A DNA stretch of 52,295 bases from Acidobacteria bacterium UBA7540 (GCA_002478145.1 DLMI01000169.1:34828-87122); one strand, 5' to 3'. Positions 1 through 12,167 are shown, numbered from the stretch's first letter. Notes: a model not told the origin generated them from the letters alone. Made by a program: numbers and translations.

Positions 1-1167
1 CCGCCCTCCAACGAGCGGACACGCGAGCTGGGAAGCAAGTATACGACCGGCGATGAGTGCTACCCAGCCAAGGTTACGGTGGGCGATTTCCTCCGAGTCA
101 TCGAAATGCCGGGCTTCAGGCCTGCGCGCGCGGCGTTCTTCATGCCTACGGCCGAGGGTCCGTGCCGGTTCGGCCAGTACGCCCCTTTCCTGAAGAAAAT
201 CCTGCGCCAGGCCGGTTACGGCGACGTCCAGATCCTGTCGCCCACCAGCCAGAATGGCTACGCTGATCTGGGCGACATTACCAACGCCTTCTTTCGGGCA
301 GGCTGGCGGGCGCTGGTCGCGGCAGACACGCTCCACCGCGCCTTGCTTAAGACCCGCCCCTATGAGAAAAGCCCAGGCGCCTCGGACCGCGTCTTCCAGG
401 TGTCCCTCCAAGACTTGTGCCAAACACTGGACGCAAGTTGCGCGGACATGCACTGCCAGCTCCTGAGCTTGGTCGAGTCGATGATCCGGGCGCGCGAGAG
501 GTTCCGGCGCGTCCCGACCCACTACGATCCCGAAACTCCACTGATTGGCGTGGTGGGGGAGATCTTCTGCCGCCTGAATACCTTTTCCAATGAAGACTTG
601 ATACGCAAGTTGGAAAGCTATGGAGCCGAGTGCTCCCTGAGCCACATTGCTGAATGGGTGGCCTACACCAACACCGAGCAGGAACGAAAGCTTCGCCTGC
701 GTGGACGGGTCATTTCTCTGGATATGCTAAAGGCGCGCTTGCGGACGTACATCCAGCATTCCGATGAGCACACTCTGATCGCCCCGTTCCATGAGGACTT
801 CGTGGGTTACGAGGAGCCGGAAGTCGAGGAGGTTATAGAACTAGCCTGGCCCTATTTGCCGGTCTGCGGGGCGCAGGGTGAAATGGTCTTGAGCGTGGGG
901 AGGGCGGCTTATCTTGCCCTTCACGGGGCCGACGGCGTCATCGATATCAGTCCCTTCACGTGCATGAACGGAATTGTGAGCGAGGCCATCTATCCCAAGC
1001 TCAGCAAGGAGTACGGCGGTATCCCCATTCGCAATTTCTATTTCGATGGCACGCAGTCCGACCTCGACCGTGACTTGGGCATCTACCTCGAACTCGCCCG
1101 ATCCTACCGCGAGAAAAAGGCTCATCCGCGCAAGTATGCTCCCTATTTCACCCAGCCCGTCGCTTGA
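1..1167 (+). CDS. CoA-substrate-specific enzyme activase / 2-hydroxyglutaryl-CoA dehydratase-like protein, C-terminal part (5' truncated)
   Basis: The frame is open from base 1 to the stop at 1165-1167 (388 residues), so the gene enters the window already in progress. The visible part has the cysteine motifs of the DUF2229/activase family: GDECYPAKV near residue 18 and GPCRFGQY around residue 50, followed by a conserved second half (SPFTCMNGIVSEA near residue 320). In this family a BcrAD/BadFG-type ATPase module is commonly joined to a dehydratase-like FeS module, and the proteins act in ATP-driven electron transfer to (R)-2-hydroxyacyl-CoA dehydratase-type enzymes. Only the dehydratase-like portion is visible, so its activity here is inferred. 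A GTG at 79 is in frame, but the conserved motif before it argues against it as the start. A heptad-repeat palindrome follows the stop directly. Confidence 0.8.
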   Translation, partial: PPSNERTRELGSKYTTGDECYPAKVTVGDFLRVIEMPGFRPARAAFFMPTAEGPCRFGQYAPFLKKILRQAGYGDVQILSPTSQNGYADLGDITNAFFRAGWRALVAADTLHRALLKTRPYEKSPGASDRVFQVSLQDLCQTLDASCADMHCQLLSLVESMIRARERFRRVPTHYDPETPLIGVVGEIFCRLNTFSNEDLIRKLESYGAECSLSHIAEWVAYTNTEQERKLRLRGRVISLDMLKARLRTYIQHSDEHTLIAPFHEDFVGYEEPEVEEVIELAWPYLPVCGAQGEMVLSVGRAAYLALHGADGVIDISPFTCMNGIVSEAIYPKLSKEYGGIPIRNFYFDGTQSDLDRDLGIYLELARSYREKKAHPRKYAPYFTQPVA

Positions 1168-1198
1168 AGTGCATCGTTTCTCGTCTTGAAGTAATGAA

Positions 1199-1291
1199 AT
1201 GAAACTGGAAATTGGAAACTAGAAAATGGAAACTGGAAAATGACCCTCCCGGTGGCCAGTTTCCAGTTTCTATTTTCCAATTTCCGTCTCC
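1199..1291. repeat. Heptad-phased purine/pyrimidine palindrome A
   Basis: The left half reads as 7-nt units of the type GAAACTG, GAAATTG, GAAACTA, GAAAATG. The right half is the complementary flavour (CAGTTTC, TATTTTC, CAATTTC). The two halves face each other around a short GC-rich centre and could fold into one long hairpin. It sits between convergent genes. Related elements occur at 28.9, 29.0, 30.3 and 34.8 kb. Confidence 0.8.
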
Positions 1292-1292
1292 T

Positions 1293-2369
1293 CTATGGCT
1301 TCCTCCATTCTTCCCAATCTTTCAAAACGGCCTTGGTCATTTGATGAACGGCCTCGTGCAGCCAGTCCGGCTTGCGTCTACCCAGGTCGCGCCGAACGGC
1401 CTTGATTGCGTCCTTGCTCCCCAGGTGGATATTTGCGGTCTCGAAACCCATGGCGTGGAGCAACCGCTGCTCATCTCGCTTCTCAGGCAGGGCGGCCAGT
1501 TCGATGCGAGAACAATCGGGTGATAGCCGGCGCACGATCCATTTGCCGCGTAAATGCACGAAGGGGTCAAGCACCCGCGCGGCTTTGGTGATGATGTCCT
1601 CATAAAATATCTTCTGCGGGCCTTTACCTTCATTTGCCCAAACACACGCCGAAGGCCGCATCGCCTTCGCCTCGCGCGCGACCCTTCCTCCTCCCCAGTC
1701 TGCGATCGCCACGTAACGTTCCCGCCCAAGGCTCCCCAGCCCTGCCACCCGATGGGCAACGCGATAAATCAATCCTCGTTCCGGCAACAATTCCTCGAGC
1801 GCCTTCCTGGCACTCTTAGGGATTTCGCCCCGCACCGTGGGTAAGGTATTCATCTTTCCCCAAAACTGAACAGGGTCGCGGAGTTCGCCGGTGACGGCTT
1901 CGCGCAGCCACTTGTCATTCTCCTCCAGAACGAATGGCTTGCCCCCTTGTTCGAGACCTTCGTGGTAACCGCTTAGAATACTCTTGCACGCGGCTTGCGT
2001 GGTGAGCGCCAAATGGCTGGCAGCAATGGCCACGTGCGCGCTGACCGCGAGCCTGACAAGGTCGTTGGTGTAGGCCATTGGATAGGCCTCGTCAAAATCG
2101 TTCACGCCCCAGATCAGGCGTCCTTCGACGTCGCGCCACGTCCCGAAATTCTCCAAGTGAAGATCGCCCACAGCCAGGATTCGAGGCGCCTTGGCAAGAT
2201 CCGGACACACTTCCGGCCACACTTGAACCCACCGATAGAATGTGGCGCGCAAAAAGGGGAACGGCGCCTCCCCCATCCGGGAGTGCTTCAACGCCAAGTC
2301 CGCCTGGACGAGAGTGAGGCGCTCGCCCAGCCATGCTTCGTACCTCTTGGTCGCCTTTTTAATCCTCAT
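1293..2369 (-). CDS. DUF2252 family protein
   Basis: Protein of 358 residues from an ATG at 2369. The motif VGDLHLENFGTW followed by WGVNDFDEA is the hallmark of DUF2252, a family with a protein-kinase/aminoglycoside-phosphotransferase-like fold whose function is not established. The Asp/His/Glu-rich motifs resemble the catalytic loop and metal-binding segment of such folds; this is inference. A TTG at 2432 would add 21 residues but has no ribosome-binding site and the extension looks uninformative. AGGGAA lies about 14 nt upstream of the ATG, so the start is not certain. The gene is transcribed away from the AIR-synthase-like gene that follows. Confidence 0.8.
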   Translation of the reverse strand: MRIKKATKRYEAWLGERLTLVQADLALKHSRMGEAPFPFLRATFYRWVQVWPEVCPDLAKAPRILAVGDLHLENFGTWRDVEGRLIWGVNDFDEAYPMAYTNDLVRLAVSAHVAIAASHLALTTQAACKSILSGYHEGLEQGGKPFVLEENDKWLREAVTGELRDPVQFWGKMNTLPTVRGEIPKSARKALEELLPERGLIYRVAHRVAGLGSLGRERYVAIADWGGGRVAREAKAMRPSACVWANEGKGPQKIFYEDIITKAARVLDPFVHLRGKWIVRRLSPDCSRIELAALPEKRDEQRLLHAMGFETANIHLGSKDAIKAVRRDLGRRKPDWLHEAVHQMTKAVLKDWEEWRKP

Positions 2370-2533
2370 TTCGGCATTGTTCCCTATGTCAGCGAAGTGA
2401 GCATGACGGGGCTTACTCGCGCCTGACAGCAAGGAGGGAGGTTACCCCGGCAGGGAGTCTTTTGGCAAGTCCTAGGAGTTTCTCAAACAACGCTCCGCAC
2501 CAATCGACCCAGGAGAGTTATACTCACCACACT

Positions 2534-3547
2534 ATGAAGGGATTTCCAGTTGGGAAATTGCCGCCGCGCATTCTCCAGGCCCTCTTGGCCCAGTGCCGAG
2601 TGTCAAGACGCTCCAGAGTCGTTCTGGGCCCGCGCTTCGGTGAGGATGCCGCCGTAATCGACTTTGGCGCCAAATACCTTGTGGCGAAAACAGACCCAAT
2701 TACCTTCACTTCGGAGCGCCTCGGTTGGTACGCGGTTAACATTAATGGCAATGATGTCGCCACTCTGGGAGCGCGTCCGCTCTGGTTCCTGGCGACTTTA
2801 CTGCTTCCTGAAAAAGCCACGTCGTTGCCACTGGTCCGCAAGATCTTTAGGGAGACGCTTCGTGCCTGCCGGGAGTTAGGTGTGACACTCTGTGGCGGTC
2901 ACACAGAGATCACCCGTGGCATCGACCGTCCAATTATGGTTGGTCAGATGCTAGGGGAGGTCGGCAAATCGAAACTAGTTCGAAAGGACAGCCAGCAACC
3001 GGGAGACCTCGTGCTGCTCACTCGTGGCATTGCGATCGAGGGCACGGCCATCCTGGCAAGGGAAAAGCGTCTTACCCTCGCCCGGAAACTGCCGATGAAA
3101 ACTCTGCGCCATGCTGAGCGGTTGCTCTTCCGTCCGGGGATTAGCGTAGTCCGGGACGCATTGCTCGCGCAACGGCATGGTGAAATCCACGCCATGCACG
3201 ACCCCACCGAGGGCGGACTGACCTCAGGGTTGTACGAACTCGCAAAGGCTGGCGGCGTGGGGTTGCGCATCTGGAAAGACAAGGTCCCCGTTCTCGAGGA
3301 GACACGCAGTTTCAGCGAAATCCTGGGATTCGATCCCTTTGCATTGATTGCATCGGGTGCATTGCTGGTGGTCGCGAGTGCGAACTCGACCCCGAACCTG
3401 CTTCGCGCTTACACTCGCCATGGTGTAAGAGCCGCCATCATCGGCGAGGTCAGGGAAGCCGCGGAGGGCATCCAAGTGGTCGAGAAGAACCGCGTAAGGC
3501 AGCTTCGGGTTCCCGCCAGAGATGAGATTGCCCGCCTGCTCGAATAG
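2534..3547 (+). CDS. HypE-like AIR synthase-related protein
   Basis: Protein of 337 residues. It has the PurM/ThiL/SelD/HypE ATP-binding fold: GEDAAVIDFG near residue 36, LVAKTDPITF near 50, a glycine-rich CGGHTEITRGID around 117-128, and HDPTEGGL around 222. The order matches HypE-like hydrogenase maturation factors. True HypE ends in a modified C-terminal Cys (PRIC), whereas this protein ends in ARLLE, and no hyp or hydrogenase genes are nearby. It is therefore better called an AIR synthase-related protein of unknown substrate. The ATG at 2534 is preferred because the N-terminus MKGFPVGKLPP aligns with the expected family start; a TTG at 2462 in the same frame would add 24 residues of low-complexity sequence. 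Confidence 0.75.
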   Translation: MKGFPVGKLPPRILQALLAQCRVSRRSRVVLGPRFGEDAAVIDFGAKYLVAKTDPITFTSERLGWYAVNINGNDVATLGARPLWFLATLLLPEKATSLPLVRKIFRETLRACRELGVTLCGGHTEITRGIDRPIMVGQMLGEVGKSKLVRKDSQQPGDLVLLTRGIAIEGTAILAREKRLTLARKLPMKTLRHAERLLFRPGISVVRDALLAQRHGEIHAMHDPTEGGLTSGLYELAKAGGVGLRIWKDKVPVLEETRSFSEILGFDPFALIASGALLVVASANSTPNLLRAYTRHGVRAAIIGEVREAAEGIQVVEKNRVRQLRVPARDEIARLLE

Positions 3548-3968
3548 ATAAAGAGTAAACTGCACGGGTTCAAGTAGCGGGAGGCTTGGGTGGCAGGCCA
3601 TAGGAGCATGACAACCCCTTCGCTGATTCTCAACGACCGTGCTCCTTCTCGCAGCTTGCGTGGCTGATGGAGTTCGGTTTCGCAAGGGTGCAGGCATTGT
3701 AGCGGCGCTTCAAAAGGAGGCCTAAGAGCGGTTGGCACGGGCATCCTTTCGTGCTATATTGAGGAAGTGAGCTGAGTCGTTTCAGGTAAGCTTGTGCGCC
3801 TTCTTAGGAACGCTCCGGTTCGAATAATGGGGGAAAACTAGGGTCAAGACTCGGCGCTTGTGGAGGCCCAGCGACGCCTTCCATTGCGAGTTTGCTCGAC
3901 GGGTTGATTCCCAACCTGCTGGGCGCAAGTCTCACAAGGCTTAGGCCCTATCCCCCTATGAAACCTCA
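3548..3968. other. Intergenic region upstream of dnaA
   Basis: No coding sequence with family-like features is visible. The region holds the dnaA promoter at 3732-3760. No match to the DnaA box TTATCCACA was found here, unlike the dnaA-dnaN gap. The untranslated leader from the promoter to dnaA is about 200 nt. Confidence 0.6.
3732..3760 (+). promoter_or_regulatory. Sigma70-type promoter for dnaA
   Basis: TTGGCA (3732-3737) and TATATT (3755-3760) are separated by exactly 17 nt and point toward dnaA. Each hexamer matches the consensus at 5 of 6 positions. Confidence 0.65.
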
Positions 3969-5297
3969 ATGAATGCTTGGCTGCAAGTCCTGAATTATCT
4001 CAAGACGAAGGTCAACACGCAGAGCTACCAGACTTGGTTGAGGCCTACGCGGTTCAGCCACGTAGAAAACGAAGCCATTGTAGTGTGCGTCCCGAACCAT
4101 GAGTTCCAAGAATGGATCCAGGAGAATTACGGCGGCCTTGTCACTGAGGCCTTAGACCACCTAAAATTGGGTTTCAGGGAGATTCACTACATTTTCGGGG
4201 AGAATGCAGAGAAAAAGAGTGTGAACGGTAACGACGCGAAACCTTTGCAGAGGAAGCTGGACTTTGATTCCGTCGACCACCAACTCAACCCCAAGTATAC
4301 CTTCGAGACATTCGTAGTCGGTTCTTGTAACCAATTCGCTCACGCGGCGGCAAGCGCGGTGGCGCAGGCTCCAGCAAAGGCTTACAACCCGCTTTTCCTT
4401 TACGGGGGAGTCGGCTTGGGGAAGACCCACCTCATGCAGGCTGTTGGCCACGTGATTAAGCACAACTGGAAGGAGATGCGGTTGGCTTACGTCTCCTCGG
4501 AAGCTTTCACCAACGACGTCATAAACTCCCTTCGATACGACCGCATGGTGTCATTCCGGGATAAGTATAGAAACGTCGATGTGCTCCTCATGGACGACAT
4601 CGAGTTCATCGCCGGAAAAGAACGGACAGCGGAAGAGTTCTTCCACACTTTCAATACCCTCTATGAGGCTCAGAAGCAGGTCGTGATTTCATGCGACTGT
4701 GCGCCAAAGGAAATCCCTGGTCTGGAAGAGAGGTTGCGCTCCCGCTTCGCCTGGGGTCTGACTGCTGATCTGCAAGCTCCTGATCTTGAGACCAAAAGGG
4801 CCATTCTGGCCAAGAAATGCGAAGAGCGAGCCCTTGCTCTGCCTGACGAGGTCAGTGACTTCGTGGCGCGCAAGATCAAGTCCAGTGTGCGTGACCTCGA
4901 AGGCGCGCTGAATCAACTCATCGCCTATTCCTCTCTGACCGGCGCCGAGATTTCGCTTTCGATGGCGCAGCAGGTGCTGAAGAATCTCGTGGATCTGGGG
5001 GAACGCCGCGTCTCGCTCGAAAACATTCAGCGGGCCGTCTGCCAGCAGTTTGGTTTAACGCTCCCTCAATTGAAATCAAAAAATAACAGCCGCCCTGTTT
5101 CGTACCCCCGACAGGTTGCGATGTACCTTGCGAAGGAGCTTACCACCGCGTCGCTACCGCAGATTGGCAGGGAGTTCGGCGGGAAACACCACACGACCGT
5201 GTTGCACTCTATCAACAAGATTACACAATTGCGCCAGGCAGACAGAGAATTGAACAGACTTCTCAACAAGCTTCGCGATAGTCTCAGTTCAACTTAG
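3969..5297 (+). CDS. dnaA: Chromosomal replication initiator DnaA
   Basis: Protein of 442 residues, normal length for DnaA. The N-terminal domain I (W4, residues about 1-80) binds helicase and loader partners. A short linker is followed by the AAA+ module with Walker A GGVGLGKT (146-153), Walker B LLMDDIEF (about 206-213) and sensor motifs. The C-terminal domain IV helix-turn-helix carries FGGKHHTTVLHS, a variant of the usual GGRDHSTV DnaA-box-recognition signature; the RDHS to KHHT change is tolerated in several phyla. The start ATG is the only in-frame one near the conserved N-terminus. dnaN follows after a 199-nt gap containing DnaA boxes, the arrangement of a chromosomal origin. Confidence 0.97.
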   Translation: MNAWLQVLNYLKTKVNTQSYQTWLRPTRFSHVENEAIVVCVPNHEFQEWIQENYGGLVTEALDHLKLGFREIHYIFGENAEKKSVNGNDAKPLQRKLDFDSVDHQLNPKYTFETFVVGSCNQFAHAAASAVAQAPAKAYNPLFLYGGVGLGKTHLMQAVGHVIKHNWKEMRLAYVSSEAFTNDVINSLRYDRMVSFRDKYRNVDVLLMDDIEFIAGKERTAEEFFHTFNTLYEAQKQVVISCDCAPKEIPGLEERLRSRFAWGLTADLQAPDLETKRAILAKKCEERALALPDEVSDFVARKIKSSVRDLEGALNQLIAYSSLTGAEISLSMAQQVLKNLVDLGERRVSLENIQRAVCQQFGLTLPQLKSKNNSRPVSYPRQVAMYLAKELTTASLPQIGREFGGKHHTTVLHSINKITQLRQADRELNRLLNKLRDSLSST

Positions 5298-5496
5298 CAG
5301 CTTTTTTATGACGTTCATGATAAGAAAACATGTGAATCTCTCCCGGCCACCCAACAGCGAACTGAAATTCACAGTTTCACGAGTCCTGTGCACAGGGCAA
5401 GTATCTGTAACCGGATGTTTGGGAAAGCGTTCCACACTTTTCCACACTTCCACAGCATCTACTACGAACAATCTCTTCTAATAGGATACAAATAAA
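5298..5496. other. Candidate replication origin (dnaA-dnaN gap) with DnaA-box cluster
   Basis: Three TTCCACA cores lie at 5430-5436, 5440-5446 and 5448-5454. The middle one, TTTTCCACA (5438-5446), matches the DnaA box TTATCCACA at 8 of 9 positions; the flanking two match at 6 of 9. A perfect 12-bp palindrome CCTGTGCACAGG lies at 5385-5396. The last 40 bases before dnaN are AT-rich. The cluster and its location fit oriC, but box number and quality are modest. Confidence 0.5.
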
Positions 5497-6612
5497 ATGG
5501 ATTTCTCCATCGAAAAGTCTCAGCTCTTAAAAGAATTGGCGCTTACTCAGGGAGTGGTCGAGAAGAAAACGACTATTCCTATTCTCTCTAATCTACTGGT
5601 TGAGGCGGAGGAGCAGATTCTTAGGATTAGCGCTACCGATCTCGACCTTGGGGTGTGTTGCCATTGCCCGGCGAAGGTGAAGAGCCCGGGTTCGGGGACA
5701 ATTCCTGCCAAGCGTCTGCTTGAGATTGTGCGATCTCTTCCCGAAGCTGAGGTTCACTTCAAGGCATTGGAGAACCACTGGGTGCAGGTTACGTGTGAAC
5801 GCTCGTCCTTTAAGTTGGTGGGAATGGCAAGGGACAATTTTCCAATGCTGCCGACTCTCCCGCCTGCTTTGGCAACGCTCCCTGCGAATGTTTTTGCGAC
5901 CGCCATCCAGAAGACCGTCTTCGCTATCTCCAACGAGGAGTCCCGGTACACCTTAAATGGGGGCCTACTGCTACTCAAGCCCGGCAGTGCGACCATGGTG
6001 GCAACCGATGGGCACAGGCTTGCCCTGATTGAGCGAGATATCGAGGTTCCCGGGCTTAAGAATGAGTTGAGGCTACTGATCCCCAAGAAGGCTATGGGGG
6101 AGCTTGTGAGGCTACTTTCGGAAGGGGAAGGGGAGTTGCCGGTTAGCATATCAAAGGACGAGAGCCATCTCTTCTTTTCTCTTGGCCAGCGAGTCTTGAT
6201 TTGCCGGATGTTGACGGGCCAATTTCCAAACTATGAGGCCGTCCTTCCCCGCGAAAACAACCGCGTCATAGAACTCGACAAGGAAACAATCTCCGCTGCT
6301 GTGCGTCGCGTTGCCTTGCTGGCCGACGAACGCTCGCGTGCGGTGCGGATGCATTTGGAGAAAGGACAATTGGAAATATCCTCGTCGAGTGGTGAGTACG
6401 GTGAGGCCCGCGAAGTACTCGATATATCCTACCAAGATGAAGCTATGCAGATTGGCTTCAACTACCAGTACCTGCTGGATTTCTTCGCCGTGCTGGAAGA
6501 GGCTGGGAAGATCAATCTTGAGTTGAAGGATGAGCAGAGCGCCGGGCAACTGCGGCCGGTTGAGCAAGGGCCGTACCGGTATCGGTACGTAGTGATGCCC
6601 ATGCGGATTTAG
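5497..6612 (+). CDS. dnaN: DNA polymerase III beta subunit (sliding clamp)
   Basis: Protein of 371 residues, full length. The three-fold repeat of the clamp is recognisable: an N-terminal domain with QGVVEKKTTIPILSNLL near residue 18, a middle domain starting near 125 (ATAIQKTVFAISNEESRYTLNG), and a C-terminal domain ending in the typical VVMPMRI. As a dimer it encircles DNA and tethers DNA polymerase III and other replication factors. The gene follows dnaA in the usual order and is closed by a hairpin terminator at 6751-6786, which separates it from gyrB. Confidence 0.97.
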   Translation: MDFSIEKSQLLKELALTQGVVEKKTTIPILSNLLVEAEEQILRISATDLDLGVCCHCPAKVKSPGSGTIPAKRLLEIVRSLPEAEVHFKALENHWVQVTCERSSFKLVGMARDNFPMLPTLPPALATLPANVFATAIQKTVFAISNEESRYTLNGGLLLLKPGSATMVATDGHRLALIERDIEVPGLKNELRLLIPKKAMGELVRLLSEGEGELPVSISKDESHLFFSLGQRVLICRMLTGQFPNYEAVLPRENNRVIELDKETISAAVRRVALLADERSRAVRMHLEKGQLEISSSSGEYGEAREVLDISYQDEAMQIGFNYQYLLDFFAVLEEAGKINLELKDEQSAGQLRPVEQGPYRYRYVVMPMRI

Positions 6613-6745
6613 CCGCCCACCGCGGCGGGATGACCTCTCATCGGCTTCTGGCGGCGCGTGGGTCGGTAGCGTTGGGTTCTGAATGACGGAGAGAGGAAGG
6701 GGCAATAATTCTGAAGAGGAGTCAGCAGTCAGATTGGCTTGGTGA

Positions 6746-9229
<2,484 letters not shown>

Positions 9230-9262
9230 CCCCTCTTTTTCAATCGGTAACCCCAACGGCGT

Positions 9263-9514
9263 GTGAAATCCGTTACAATAGAATGGAGAAGTCTTGTAGC
9301 AGCGGCGCCCGTGGAGAGCGCGAAAGTGGTGGTCACAGAACAGGGGCGCAGACGACCCGCAACCCAGAAGGGGAAGAAAACTGCCCAACTTGCCGACCAT
9401 GCGGCCTTTGGCATGTGGGCGGACCGTGAAGACATGAAAGACGTTCACGCGTGGCTGAAGAAGATTCGCGCGCCGAGATACGACCGCCTGGGCAGACATC
9501 GGCCTAAGCCGTAG
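9263..9514 (+). CDS. Orphan Phd/RelB-like antitoxin remnant
   Basis: Small frame of 83 codons from a GTG, in the gap between gyrB and gyrA. The C-terminal half (DHAAFGMWADREDMKDV followed by WLKKIRAPRY) closely resembles the C-terminal tail of Phd/YefM-type and AbrB-type antitoxins that ends in (F)GMWxDREDM and an LRxPR segment. The N-terminal half keeps a VVVTEQGRRRP stretch like the Phd DNA-binding beta hairpin, but the preceding helix looks degraded. No toxin gene is next to it. It may be a decayed antitoxin or a solitary regulator. There is no clear ribosome-binding site. Confidence 0.45.
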   Translation: MKSVTIEWRSLVAAAPVESAKVVVTEQGRRRPATQKGKKTAQLADHAAFGMWADREDMKDVHAWLKKIRAPRYDRLGRHRPKP

Positions 9515-9537
9515 TAGCGCAAAGAGGAACTGTCACA

Positions 9538-12054
9538 ATGGGTGACCAAGAACTATTCAAGCCGACGCGGGAAATACCCGTCAACATCGAAGACGAGATG
9601 CGCAAGTCGTATCTCGACTATGCGATGAGCGTCATCATTGGGCGGGCGCTGCCTGATGTGCGCGACGGGCTCAAGCCGGTGCATCGGCGAATTCTTTACG
9701 CCATGTACAAAGAGGGGAACACCTCCGACAAGCGCTACATCAAGTGCGCTGGCGTGGTCGGCGAAGTTATCAAAAAATATCACCCCCACGGCGACGCGGC
9801 CGTTTACGACACCCTGGTGCGCATGGCGCAAGACTTCAACATGCGCTACCTCCTCATCGACGGGCAGGGCAATTTCGGTTCGGTGGATGGCGATCCCCCT
9901 GCGGCCTACCGGTATACCGAGTGCCGCTTGGCGCGCATCGCCGAAGAGATGCTGGAGGACATTGAAAAGGAGACGGTGGACTTTATCCCCAATTTTGACG
10001 AGTCCACGGAAGAGCCCACGGTCCTCCCTACCCGCATCCCCAATCTCTTGACCAGCGGCTCGGATGGGATCGCCGTCGGGATGGCGACCAAGATCCCTCC
10101 GCATAACCTGACGGAAATCATCGACGCAACGATCCTCCTTATCAACAAGCCCAACGCTTTAATTGACGAAGTACTGTCGCTCGTTCCTGGTCCGGATTTC
10201 CCGACGGGTGCTTATCTATACGGCAAAAGCGGAATTAAATCAGCCTATGAGACAGGCCGCGGCCAATTCACGATGCGGGCCAAGGCGGCCATCGAGCGTC
10301 CCACCAAAGAAAAGCAACAGATCGTGATCACGGAAATACCCTACCAGGTGAACAAGTCGAAAGTCATCGAGCGCATCGCGCAGCTCGTTCAAGAGAAGAA
10401 GATCGAGGGCATCTCCGACGTTCGCGACGAGTCTGACCGCGACGGGATGCGCATTGTCGTGGAGTTGAAGCGCGGCGAGCAGCCGGAAGTCATCCTGAAC
10501 AACCTCTACAAACATACCCAGCTCCAGGAAAACTTCGGCATGATCATGCTGGCCATTGTCAACGGCCAGCCGCGCACCCTGCCGCTCATCGAAGCCATCC
10601 AGCTCTTCATTGACCACCGCGTCAACGTGGTTCGGCGGCGCACCGCTTATGATTTGCGCAAGGCCCAGGAGCGCGCCCACATCCTGGAAGGGTTCCTCAA
10701 GGCGCTTCGACACCTTGATGCCATCATCAAACTGATTCGCGCCTCCAAGACGCCGCCCGAAGCGCGCCAAGGTTTGATCGCCCAGTTTGAATTCACGGAG
10801 CGGCAGGCCCAGGCCATCCTGGAGTTACAGTTGCAGCGCCTGACGGCCCTGGAGCGCGAAAAAATCCAGCAGGAATATGACGAGCTTCAGAAGAAGATTG
10901 CACAATACGAAGAAATACTGGCCAGCGAAAAGGTGCTGAAGAAAGTCATTGTGAATGAGTTAAGGGAAATCCAGAAGGACTACGGAGACCTGCGGCGAAC
11001 GGAGATCATCGAGGAGCAGGCGGAAATCAAGCTCGAGGACCTGATCGCCGTCGAGGATGTGGTCATCACCGTCTCGCATTCCGGCTACCTCAAGCGCACC
11101 CCGCTCAGCATTTACCGCCAGCAAATTCGCGGCGGCAAGGGGCGCCTGGGGATGAAGACCCGCGACGAGGATTTCGTCGAGCACCTTTTCATCGCTTCTA
11201 CGCACAGCTACATCCTGGTTTTCACCAACACCGGCAAGATGTATTGGCTGAAGGTCTATGAAATCCCGGACGTGGGAGCCGCGGGGAGAGGCAAGAACAT
11301 CGTCAATCTGGTCAACCTCGCTTCCGGAGAGAAAGTCGCGGCGGTCGTAGTCGTCAGGGAGTTGCCGGACGAACCGAAGGATGTGACCATCGAGGGCGAG
11401 ACTTATGCTGCGGAAGGATACGTGACGCTGGTGACGCGTCTCGGCATCATCAAGAAGACGCGCTTGGCGGAATTCTCCAGCCCCAACTCGCGCGGCATTA
11501 TCGCCATGAAAGTCGAGGAAGGCGATGCGCTGATCGGCGCCACGCTGACCTCCGGGCGCGATACCATTTTCCTCGCCTCGCATGAAGGCATGGCCATTCG
11601 TTTCCCGGAGAGCGACGTGCGCGACATGGGACGCGCTGCCTATGGCGTCTACGCCATGGACCTGGAGAAAGGCGACTACATCGTCGGCATGGAGATCGTG
11701 GGCGAGAAGGAGTTGATCCTCTCCGTCAGCGAGAAAGGGTACGGCAAGCGAACCCAGATCACGGAATATCGACTGCAGTCCCGCGCGGGCAAAGGCGTGA
11801 TCAATCTGAAGACGGTTGAACGCAATGGCAAGGTTGTCGGCGTGTTGAGCGTGAGCGAAGAGTCGGAGGTTATGCTGATCAGCCAGCAGGGCAAGATTAC
11901 CCGCCTGGATGCCAGCACCATTCGCGAATCGGGCCGTTCCGCGCAGGGAGTAAGGCTGATTAACCTCGAAGAAGGCGACCAGGTCGCTGCGGTCTGCCTG
12001 GTCAGCAGCGAGAACGGCGACAACGGAACCCAGCAGTCGAAACTCATTCAATAG
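9538..12054 (+). CDS. gyrA: DNA gyrase subunit A
   Basis: Protein of 838 residues with AGAGGAA about 9 nt before the ATG. It is the DNA-cleaving subunit of gyrase. The catalytic Tyr is Y126 in [14 protein letters not shown]. The helix that contacts DNA reads [10 protein letters not shown], so residue 87 (E. coli Ser83 position) is Ala while the Asp equivalent to E. coli D87 is kept (D91). The C-terminal half is a six-bladed beta-pinwheel with repeated G-V-x-x-K/R-x-T motifs. Its GyrA box reads QIRGGKG, one residue off the QRRGGKG consensus, which supports gyrase (supercoiling) rather than topoisomerase IV. Its position after gyrB supports the same. Confidence 0.97.
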   Translation: MGDQELFKPTREIPVNIEDEMRKSYLDYAMSVIIGRALPDVRDGLKPVHRRILYAMYKEGNTSDKRYIKCAGVVGEVIKKYHPHGDAAVYDTLVRMAQDFNMRYLLIDGQGNFGSVDGDPPAAYRYTECRLARIAEEMLEDIEKETVDFIPNFDESTEEPTVLPTRIPNLLTSGSDGIAVGMATKIPPHNLTEIIDATILLINKPNALIDEVLSLVPGPDFPTGAYLYGKSGIKSAYETGRGQFTMRAKAAIERPTKEKQQIVITEIPYQVNKSKVIERIAQLVQEKKIEGISDVRDESDRDGMRIVVELKRGEQPEVILNNLYKHTQLQENFGMIMLAIVNGQPRTLPLIEAIQLFIDHRVNVVRRRTAYDLRKAQERAHILEGFLKALRHLDAIIKLIRASKTPPEARQGLIAQFEFTERQAQAILELQLQRLTALEREKIQQEYDELQKKIAQYEEILASEKVLKKVIVNELREIQKDYGDLRRTEIIEEQAEIKLEDLIAVEDVVITVSHSGYLKRTPLSIYRQQIRGGKGRLGMKTRDEDFVEHLFIASTHSYILVFTNTGKMYWLKVYEIPDVGAAGRGKNIVNLVNLASGEKVAAVVVVRELPDEPKDVTIEGETYAAEGYVTLVTRLGIIKKTRLAEFSSPNSRGIIAMKVEEGDALIGATLTSGRDTIFLASHEGMAIRFPESDVRDMGRAAYGVYAMDLEKGDYIVGMEIVGEKELILSVSEKGYGKRTQITEYRLQSRAGKGVINLKTVERNGKVVGVLSVSEESEVMLISQQGKITRLDASTIRESGRSAQGVRLINLEEGDQVAAVCLVSSENGDNGTQQSKLIQ

Positions 12055-12167
12055 GGGCGGAATCCAATCGTATATGTGTGGGGGCGTGTGAGCGCAGCCC
12101 CCTCGTCGTTTCAGATGGTTTTGAGTCTTGGACCCACTGGCGTTATTGTGTGAGGCAGGTGACAGAG

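Noticed and set aside
1199..1291. CRISPR array in the GAAACTGG-type repeat blocks
   Set aside because: The unit is 7 nt, contiguous and degenerate, without spacers or cas genes.
10960..12051. Long antisense frame opposite gyrA (363 codons)
   Set aside because: Shadow of a high-GC gene; no family motif and no start signals.
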